Source: Candidatus Acidiferrales bacterium
GTDB lineage: Bacteria; Acidobacteriota; Terriglobia; Acidiferrales; UBA7541
Length of the DNA: 5,993 nt
Assembly: GCA_030044295.1 (NCBI GenBank)
Contig: JASHWB010000168.1
Location: 1 to 5,993 of the forward strand
Reading direction: 5' to 3'
Part shown: in pieces, positions 1-5,245 of the stretch
How the letters are laid out: every line of letters starts with the position of its first letter
How positions within the stretch are numbered: position 1 is the first letter of the stretch
Position numbers and translations under genes: made by a program
Notes under the pieces: generated by a model
Databases searched by the model: none
The model's input: only the letters and a program-made list of their open reading frames with translations
Told to the model about the DNA's origin: nothing

Positions 1-5
1 GACAA

Positions 6-14
6 ATTATAGCA
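6..14 (-). promoter_or_regulatory. Extended -10 promoter element pointing left out of the window
   Basis: On the minus strand this reads TGCTATAAT, a perfect match to the extended -10 consensus TGnTATAAT. The -35 position about 17 bases upstream (29-34, CAGTCG on the minus strand) is poor, which is common for extended -10 promoters. It lies about 90 bases beyond the rseP stop codon. Transcription would begin at or just beyond base 1, so the gene it serves is outside the window. It suggests that the gene after rseP has its own promoter. This rests on sequence match only. Confidence 0.45.
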
Positions 15-102
15 GAACGCGCGCTCAGCGACTGGATGCGACGGCAAGGAAATTCAGCAGCGCTCGGTAACCGGTGAGCGATACGCAGCGCGAAGCACGC
101 GA

Positions 103-1434
103 TCAGTATCCGATCAAGCGGTGGATGTCACTGTAGAAGGCCAGCGCTAAGAGGCAAAGCAGGAAAACCATGCCTACCTGAACGAAACGCTCTTTCACGG
201 CGATGCTCAAATCGCGGCGCAGACTTCCCTCCACCACGAGCATCAGTACGTGGCCCCCATCCAGGATAGGAATCGGCAGCAGATTAATTATCCCGAGGTC
301 CAGGCTGATGTAGGCCGTCCAGGTGAGCAGGCTAACCACTCCATCTTGCGCCATTTGCCCGGACAACTGCACGATGCCGACCGGCCCAGCCAACTCGCGC
401 ACGGAAACCTGTCCGCGAACAAGGCCGACGACCACATCGCCCATCTGGCGGATCCAATCCAGCGTCTTATCGACGGCGTCCTTACCGGCGGCCAACGCTC
501 CTTCACGCTGATAAAACTCTTGCAACGATCGTTGGACGCCGATGGCCCAGATCACTTGCCCATCCGGATCCATGGTTTGCACCGGGGTGATTTCGAGCGG
601 CACATCCTTGCCCTTTCGCTGAACCACAAAGTGAATGGGATGCGGCCCTTCTGTCGTGACGCTCTCCGTTAACTGAAGCCAGGTTACGATCGGTTGGCCG
701 TTCATCGAGACGATTCTGTCGCCGGCTTTCATTCCAGCTTTTTCGGCGGGCAAGCCTTGAGCAACCTGGTCGATGACGGGAGGGATGAGGGGGTAGCCGA
801 GAACATCAAGATCTTGCGATGCATCTTGCTTCTGAGGAATGGCGACTGAGAAGGACTGCTGAGCGCCATCACGTAGGACCGTCACCTGAACTGAGTTCCC
901 AGGTTTTGCCACTTCGAGCCATGCCATCACCTGGCCCCAGGTGGGCGATTTCTTGCCGTTGACGGCGAGAATCTGGTCACCGGGCCGAATGGGCATCGCG
1001 TGATCGGGCGTTTTCGGAACAGCCGCCACGTCAGCCGGCTGACGTAAATAAGCGTCCATCGGGGTGCCCGCGAAGGCGTAAATCCCCCAAATGATTGCCA
1101 ACGTTAGCAGGATATTCATCGCCGGTCCGGCAGTGACGACCAGGAAGCGCTGCCAGCGGGGACGGGAAAGATACTCATGGGGGTCGCCCGTGCGCTCTTC
1201 CACGGGATTGTCGCCAGCCATCTTGACGTAGCCGCCAAGAGGCAGCGCGGCGATTTGGTAAAGCGTATCGCCGTGCTTCTTGCCCCATAGCCGCGTGCCG
1301 AAGCCGATGGAAAACACGTCCACGCGCACATGGCACAACTTGGCCACGATGAAGTGGCCAGCTTCATGAATAAAGACCAAAACTCCCAGGACGATGGCGC
1401 CGGCGGCTAAATCGCGCAGGATGTTGACAGCCAT
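103..1434 (-). CDS. rseP: RIP metalloprotease RseP (site-2 protease family, M50)
   Basis: Inner-membrane zinc metalloprotease of 443 residues, a normal length for the RseP/YaeL family. The zinc motif HEAGH is at residues 23-27 inside the first membrane segment (about 9-30). The third zinc ligand is D392 in the LDGGH element at 391-395, preceded by the family-typical NLLPIPI. The GFG at 44-46 and PLGGYVKM at 65-72 fit the membrane-associated beta region next to the active site. Further membrane segments are near 98-120, 366-386 and 414-434. Two PDZ domains lie between, at about 120-205 (RPGDQILAVNG) and 208-285 (AGMKAGDRIVSMNGQPI). Known family members cleave anti-sigma factors within the membrane after a first cut by a site-1 protease, and also clear signal-peptide remnants. 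The substrate here cannot be told. The ATG start lies just ahead of the first membrane segment, with AGGAGA 13 bases upstream, a longish spacing. It lies downstream of dxr on the same strand, a common pairing, but with a 156-base gap holding a possible promoter. Confidence 0.96.
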   Translation of the reverse strand: MAVNILRDLAAGAIVLGVLVFIHEAGHFIVAKLCHVRVDVFSIGFGTRLWGKKHGDTLYQIAALPLGGYVKMAGDNPVEERTGDPHEYLSRPRWQRFLVVTAGPAMNILLTLAIIWGIYAFAGTPMDAYLRQPADVAAVPKTPDHAMPIRPGDQILAVNGKKSPTWGQVMAWLEVAKPGNSVQVTVLRDGAQQSFSVAIPQKQDASQDLDVLGYPLIPPVIDQVAQGLPAEKAGMKAGDRIVSMNGQPIVTWLQLTESVTTEGPHPIHFVVQRKGKDVPLEITPVQTMDPDGQVIWAIGVQRSLQEFYQREGALAAGKDAVDKTLDWIRQMGDVVVGLVRGQVSVRELAGPVGIVQLSGQMAQDGVVSLLTWTAYISLDLGIINLLPIPILDGGHVLMLVVEGSLRRDLSIAVKERFVQVGMVFLLCLLALAFYSDIHRLIGY

Positions 1435-1447
1435 GGAGTCGATTATG

Positions 1448-1453
1448 TCTCCT
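1448..1453 (-). promoter_or_regulatory. Ribosome binding site of rseP, long spacing
   Basis: The minus strand reads AGGAGA, a strong Shine-Dalgarno match, but 13 bases separate it from the ATG at 1434-1432, more than the usual 5 to 9. No alternative ATG, GTG or TTG in frame sits closer to it, so the annotated start still stands. Confidence 0.55.
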
Positions 1454-1467
1454 GTAGTCTTATGAAT

Positions 1468-1495
1468 ATTCTAGAAGAAAAAGCCCGCGGTTCAA
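1468..1495 (-). promoter_or_regulatory. Candidate sigma70-type promoter of rseP
   Basis: On the minus strand TTGAAC (1495-1490, four of six to TTGACA) is followed after 16 bases by TAGAAT (1473-1468, five of six to TATAAT). Transcription would start near 1461, giving a leader of about 27 bases that contains the AGGAGA ribosome binding site. Position, order and spacing are all sensible, which supports independent expression of rseP in addition to any read-through from dxr. Sequence match only. Confidence 0.4.
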
Positions 1496-1590
1496 AAGGC
1501 AAACGCGCCACGACGAATCCCATCCGCTAACGTCGCCCATTGCACGGCACGTCTCTATAAATGCAATACGCTCGAGGCCCGGGTTGAGTT

Positions 1591-2790
1591 TCAGCCCGCG
1601 AATCTGGCGGCAGAGCATTGCCGCTCGATCTCCTCAGTCGCCAGCCGCCGCGCTTCGGCGTCCGCAGCCAGCAGATCGTCAATGCTGCTCAGCGACGCCC
1701 GTGGCATCCGCCGCAGAACGCCTTCGATCGTCTTCGCGATTCCGAGGAACGCCAGCCTTCGTTCTAAAAATGCCGCTATGGCCACTTCATCCGCCGCATT
1801 CAGCGCACATGGCAAGAGGCCGCCTTGGCGGAGCGCCTCACGCGCCAGCTCCAGGCACGGGAACTTGCCGACAGGCACCTCTTCGAAATCGAGCCTTTGT
1901 AGCGCAGACCAATCGAGGGCGCATTCATTCGATGCCAGCCGGTCGGGATAGGTTAGCGCGTACTGGATGGGCATGCGCATATCCGTCGGGCCGAGCTGCG
2001 CCAGAATCGATCCATCGACATATTCCACCATCGAATGTACCGTCGATTGCGGATGGATAACGACTTGGATTTTCTCGAGCGGCATGCCGAACAGCCAGCG
2101 CGCCTCGATCACCTCGAAGCCCTTGTTCATCAGCGTGGCGGAATCGATGGTGATGCGCTGGCCCATTTTCCAGTTGGGGTGCGCAAGAGCCTGCTCCGGG
2201 GTGACGTTGTTGAGCTCCCAAACGGGTGTCTTGCGAAACGGTCCGCCGGAAGCAGTGAGCACCAGGCGCTTCACTTCCCCGCGCTGACCGCCGCGCAGGC
2301 ATTGATGAATCGCGTTGTGCTCGCTATCGACGGGCAGCAGCGAGACGCCGTTTTGCTCAACAGCGGCCATCACTAGTTCGCCGGCCGCGACCAGGACCTC
2401 TTTGTTTGCTAGCGCGATATGCTTGCCCAGTAGGATGGCCTTGTACGTCGCAGGAAGCCCGACAACGCCAACAGCTGCGGACAGCACGATATCCGCTTCG
2501 GGATGCGTGGCGACTCGCTCGATGCCTTCAGGGCCGAACAGAATTTCCGGCAACTGTTGCCCATTCGCCGAGCGCCCGGATTCGAGGGCCGAGCGCAATT
2601 CCTTGGCCGCCCTCTCCGTCCCCACCGATACGACTCTCGGCTGGTGCCGCTGCACCTGTTCCGCTACAAGCGCGGTATTCGTCCCGGCGGCCATTGAGAC
2701 GACTTCAAAGCGTCCAGGCAAAGCGTCCACGACCTGCAGGCACTGCCTGCCGATCGAGCCAGTACAACCCAAAACGGCGATTCTTTTCAT
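1591..2790 (-). CDS. dxr: 1-deoxy-D-xylulose 5-phosphate reductoisomerase (DXR, IspC)
   Basis: Second step of the MEP isoprenoid pathway: NADPH- and divalent metal-dependent rearrangement and reduction of 1-deoxy-D-xylulose 5-phosphate to 2-C-methyl-D-erythritol 4-phosphate, in the cytoplasm. The 399 residues are the usual length. The NADPH-binding GCTGSIG lies at 8-14. The metal-binding VDSEHNA is at 154-160 (D155, E157), with the third acidic ligand E226 in MNKGFEVIEA (221-230). Substrate-binding elements are ASGGPF (180-185), HPNWKMG (204-210), S217, N222 and K223. HPQSTVHSMVEY (246-257) is also typical, and the helical C-terminal domain is complete. The start is set at the ATG giving MKRIAVLG, the usual family beginning. 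The frame stays open upstream to 3090, and an ATG at 2838 would add 16 lysine-containing residues. No Shine-Dalgarno is visible before 2790. It is the first gene of the leftward unit. In many bacteria uppS and cdsA precede dxr, but here the upstream gene is the divergent rnj. Confidence 0.97.
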   Translation of the reverse strand: MKRIAVLGCTGSIGRQCLQVVDALPGRFEVVSMAAGTNTALVAEQVQRHQPRVVSVGTERAAKELRSALESGRSANGQQLPEILFGPEGIERVATHPEADIVLSAAVGVVGLPATYKAILLGKHIALANKEVLVAAGELVMAAVEQNGVSLLPVDSEHNAIHQCLRGGQRGEVKRLVLTASGGPFRKTPVWELNNVTPEQALAHPNWKMGQRITIDSATLMNKGFEVIEARWLFGMPLEKIQVVIHPQSTVHSMVEYVDGSILAQLGPTDMRMPIQYALTYPDRLASNECALDWSALQRLDFEEVPVGKFPCLELAREALRQGGLLPCALNAADEVAIAAFLERRLAFLGIAKTIEGVLRRMPRASLSSIDDLLAADAEARRLATEEIERQCSAARFAG

Positions 2791-2800
2791 TTGCACTAAT

Positions 2801-2806
2801 TTTATA
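2801..2806 (-). promoter_or_regulatory. Candidate -10 element close to the dxr start
   Basis: The minus strand reads TATAAA only 10 bases before the dxr ATG, so transcription from it would give a leader of about 5 bases, almost leaderless. This would fit the absence of a Shine-Dalgarno, but no good -35 is present at normal spacing (TTGGTC lies 20 bases upstream). A second possible -10, TATGAT at 2868-2863 on the minus strand, also lacks a clear -35 and would suit the alternative upstream ATG at 2838. Which of them is used, if either, cannot be decided from sequence. Confidence 0.22.
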
Positions 2807-2947
2807 CGAGCTTTGCTGGATTTTGCGACCAAGGACATTGCCAGGTAGCCGCCTGTGTCATGATCATAAAATTCGAGGAAACGCACCGCCGTGCCGCCCC
2901 GCTGGAGGCGCGCTGATTCCATTTGTGATACGATTGAGATTACCGGC

Positions 2948-2963
2948 CCGCGCGATCGCGCGG
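2948..2963. repeat. Perfect 16-bp palindrome in the divergent rnj/dxr intergenic region
   Basis: CCGCGCGATCGCGCGG is identical to its own reverse complement. Complementary bases resume on both sides after one mismatch (2946 with 2965). It is centred about 73 bases before the rnj start and 165 bases before the dxr start. There is no spacer, so it does not look like an RNA hairpin. It lacks a T-tract on either strand, so it is not a typical terminator. A binding site for a dimeric regulator is possible. A chance palindrome built from CG dinucleotides in a GC-rich genome is also possible. Confidence 0.5.
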
Positions 2964-2975
2964 CCTGCCAGCATC

Positions 2976-3005
2976 GTGAAAGCCTCGAAGCGTCTGTTGT
3001 ATAGT
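2976..3005 (+). promoter_or_regulatory. Candidate promoter of the rnj operon
   Basis: GTGAAA (2976-2981, four of six to TTGACA) is followed after 18 bases by TATAGT (3000-3005, five of six to TATAAT). Transcription would begin near 3012, leaving a leader of about 17 bases before the TTG start. It lies just downstream of the 16-bp palindrome at 2948-2963, so a protein bound there could affect it. The match is moderate and unsupported by other evidence. Confidence 0.3.
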
Positions 3006-3028
3006 TCAGAGAAGATCGGCAAATAACC

Positions 3029-4699
3029 TTGAGCAAATCCTCACTGTGGGCCATTCCGCTGGGCGGACTTGGCGAATTCGGCATGAACATGATGGCGCTT
3101 CGCTACGGTGACGACATCATCGTGATCGACGCGGGCCTGATGTTCCCCGAGCAGGAACTGCTGGGCGTCGATATCGTTATTCCGGACATCACCTATCTGA
3201 AACAGAACAAGCATATGGTACGGGCCATCGTGCTCACTCACGCGCACGAAGACCACATCGGCGCAGTTCCTTACATTCTCGGTGACCTGGATGTGCCCAT
3301 TTACGGGACGGAGTTTACGCTGGCGCTGGTGCGCAAGAAACTGGAAGAACACGCACTGCTGGACGCGGCCCATCTGCACGAAGTGACGCCCGGCGACACG
3401 AGCACGATCGGCCCGTTCCGCGTCGAGTATCTCAACGTGACGCACAGCACGATCGATTGCGTGGCGCTGGCGATTCGCACGCCCGTGGGTGTTGTGATCC
3501 ACACCGGCGACTACAAGATCGATCCGACGCCCGTTGATGGAAAGCCGTTCGATCTGCACGCGTTTGCGCGCTACGGACAAGAAGGAGTGCTGGCTCTTTT
3601 TGCCGACAGCACAAACGTGGAGCGGCCCGGGTTCACGCCTTCGGAGCGCGCCGTGGTGGTGCGCTTGGAAGAGCTTTTCCGCGCTGCGCCGGAGAAAATC
3701 GTCGTTTCCTGCTTCGCCAGCTCGATTCACCGGATTCAGCAGGTGATCGATATCGCGCTTTCGCTCGGGCGGAAGGTGGGTTTCGTAGGGCGAAGCATGG
3801 TGGATAACGTCGAGATCGCGCACGAACTGGGCAAGCTGCGCGTGCCGGATGGCAGCGTGGTGCGACCACAGGATTTGCGGACGTTTGATCCGCGCAAGCT
3901 GGTGGTGCTAGTGAGCGGCTCGCAGGCCGAGCCTCTTTCGGCGCTTTCGCGCATCTCCGTGGATAATCACCGGCTGCTGAGCGTTGCCGAAAACGATACG
4001 CTGATTCTTTCCGCGCGCATTATTCCCGGCAACGAAAAGGCGATCTTCCGGATGATCGACCATCTTTTCCGCCGCCGCGTGCTGGTGTATTACGAGGGCG
4101 GGCGCTCGGCTCCGATTCACGTCTCCGGCCACGCCAGCCAGGAAGAGATGAAAATATTGCTGCAGCTGGTTCGTCCGAAATATTTCTTCCCGATTCACGG
4201 CGAATACCGGCAGCTCTTTCAGCAAGCGGCGCTCGCGGAGCAGATGGGCGCGGTTTCCGGGCAAGTTCACCTCCTGGAAAGCGGGCACCCGGTGGAGTTT
4301 ACAGCCGACGGCCGGGCGATTCTGCGCGAGCCTGTTCCCGCAGGGCGCGTGATGGTTGATTCCGGGTCGCTCGAAGAGGTGGAAGACGTGGTGATCCGGG
4401 ATCGCAAGCATCTTTCGGAGGACGGTGTGGTGGTCCCGATCATCGCCATCGATAAGCACACGGGCCGGATCGAAGTCTCGCCGGAAATCGTGACGCGCGG
4501 TTTTTTGCCGAGCGACGATGGGCAGGCCGTTCTCGGCGAGGCACGACAAGTGGTGCTGCGCACCGTCGAACAGTCCACGGACGAAGAGAAAATGGACTGG
4601 AGCGTGATCAAGGAAAAGATTCGCGTGGATCTGAAGCGTTACCTGAACAAGCAGACGTCGAAGCGCCCGTTGATTCTGCCCGTGATCCTCGAAGTGTAA
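3029..4699 (+). CDS. rnj: Ribonuclease J (metallo-beta-lactamase/beta-CASP RNase)
   Basis: Cytoplasmic metal-dependent ribonuclease. RNase J enzymes combine 5'-to-3' exonuclease and endonuclease activity in mRNA decay and in rRNA or other RNA maturation. Its 556 residues match the usual size (about 555). The N-terminal LGGLGEFGMN (11-20) is the family opening. The metal motif HAHEDH is at 71-76, with further ligands H139 and D161 (HTGDYKID, 158-165). The beta-CASP domain shows DSTNVERPGFTPSE (193-206), FASSIHR (229-235), SARIIPGNE (328-336) and SGHAS (366-370). FPIHGEYR (387-394) contributes the last ligand, H390. A C-terminal domain follows from about 450 to the end. The start is the TTG at 3029: a stop lies in frame at 3002 and the next ATG would remove the LGGLGEFG segment. 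The Shine-Dalgarno is weak (AGAAGA, about 15 bases upstream). It heads a tight operon, with the GNAT gene 6 bases downstream. J1 versus J2 subtype is not decidable. Confidence 0.95.
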   Translation: MSKSSLWAIPLGGLGEFGMNMMALRYGDDIIVIDAGLMFPEQELLGVDIVIPDITYLKQNKHMVRAIVLTHAHEDHIGAVPYILGDLDVPIYGTEFTLALVRKKLEEHALLDAAHLHEVTPGDTSTIGPFRVEYLNVTHSTIDCVALAIRTPVGVVIHTGDYKIDPTPVDGKPFDLHAFARYGQEGVLALFADSTNVERPGFTPSERAVVVRLEELFRAAPEKIVVSCFASSIHRIQQVIDIALSLGRKVGFVGRSMVDNVEIAHELGKLRVPDGSVVRPQDLRTFDPRKLVVLVSGSQAEPLSALSRISVDNHRLLSVAENDTLILSARIIPGNEKAIFRMIDHLFRRRVLVYYEGGRSAPIHVSGHASQEEMKILLQLVRPKYFFPIHGEYRQLFQQAALAEQMGAVSGQVHLLESGHPVEFTADGRAILREPVPAGRVMVDSGSLEEVEDVVIRDRKHLSEDGVVVPIIAIDKHTGRIEVSPEIVTRGFLPSDDGQAVLGEARQVVLRTVEQSTDEEKMDWSVIKEKIRVDLKRYLNKQTSKRPLILPVILEV

Positions 4700-4705
4700 G
4701 CTCTC

Positions 4706-5245
4706 TTGATCCAGCATTCCGCCACCGCGCATTCCAGTCCGGCGCCGTTCACCGTCGAGGTGCGGCCCTACGCGCCCGCTGATTTCGACAGGATTTATGC
4801 GATCGATCAAGCGTGCTACGAACCGCGCATTGCTTATTCGCGAACGGAGATGCGCCAATACTTGCGCTTTCCTGGCGCGGATTGCGTGGTGGCCGAGGTG
4901 TCGAGGGAAAACGGGGCGCCCCTGACGATCGGATTCTGCATCACGGCGCACAAAAGTTCGTGGGGCTACATCGTCACGATGGACGTACTCACGGAATACC
5001 GCCGGCATCGAGTGGGTTCGATGCTGCTTGCGGAAGAGGAACGGCGGCTCGTGGCATCCGGGGTCCGACAGATTGGGCTCGAAACAGCAACCGACAACGC
5101 ACCGGCGATTGCCTTCTGGCAGAAGCACGGCTATGGTACGAGCGGAGTGAGGAAAAATTATTATCCGGGTGGCCGCGACGCCTACAGCATGGCCAAGCGC
5201 ATCACGTCCGGTGAAATGACCTCGAAAGCAGGACCGAACCGCTAA
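4706..5245 (+). CDS. GNAT family N-acetyltransferase, RimI-like
   Basis: A 179-residue GNAT fold protein that should transfer acetyl from acetyl-CoA to an amine. Residues 16-35 form the first strand and helix. The acetyl-CoA loop region is 92-107 (MDVLTEYRRHRVGSML), and GLETATDNAPAIAFWQKHGY (124-143) is the second half of the fold. The tail RKNYYPGG followed by DAYSM (149-162) strongly recalls RimI, the ribosomal protein S18 N-terminal alanine acetyltransferase. Two deviations stand out. The first glycine of the R-x-x-G-x-G/A loop is R102. The position of the E. coli RimI general acid Tyr115, by hand alignment, is W138, while the glutamate matching Glu103 (E126) is kept. I therefore leave the symbol empty. 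The start must be TTG at 4706: an in-frame stop (that of rnj) ends at 4699 and no other start lies between. The 6-base gap suggests translational coupling to rnj. Residues 1-15 and the tail from about 167 look disordered. The true substrate is unknown. Confidence 0.9.
   Translation: MIQHSATAHSSPAPFTVEVRPYAPADFDRIYAIDQACYEPRIAYSRTEMRQYLRFPGADCVVAEVSRENGAPLTIGFCITAHKSSWGYIVTMDVLTEYRRHRVGSMLLAEEERRLVASGVRQIGLETATDNAPAIAFWQKHGYGTSGVRKNYYPGGRDAYSMAKRITSGEMTSKAGPNR

Noticed and set aside
61..80. Short inverted repeat CGCTC...GAGCG downstream of rseP, considered as a terminator
   Set aside because: Only five firm base pairs and no T-tract following it on the minus strand.
1539..1567. Inverted repeat ATTGCA...TGCAAT between dxr and rseP, considered as a terminator of dxr
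   Set aside because: Six-base AT-containing stem with a 17-base loop and no T-run on the minus strand.
2860..2867. 8-bp palindrome ATGATCAT in the divergent intergenic region
   Set aside because: Too short to stand out from chance, and it overlaps a possible -10 element already mentioned.
2406..3026. A 206-codon plus-strand frame ending just before rnj
   Set aside because: Most of it is antisense to the conserved N-terminal half of dxr, and its sequence is Arg/Pro-rich without recognisable motifs.
2791..3090. A 100-residue N-terminal extension of dxr, as the frame is open to 3090
   Set aside because: It would overlap the start of rnj, has no domain-like features, and DXR proteins normally begin at MKxIAxLG.
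3041..3823. A 260-codon minus-strand open frame inside rnj
   Set aside because: Fully antisense to the conserved catalytic region of RNase J, with His/Arg-rich shadow composition.
3908..5128. A 406-codon open frame on the minus strand across rnj and the GNAT gene
   Set aside because: It lies opposite two clearly recognisable genes, has the His/Arg-rich composition typical of antisense frames in GC-rich DNA, and resembles no family I know.
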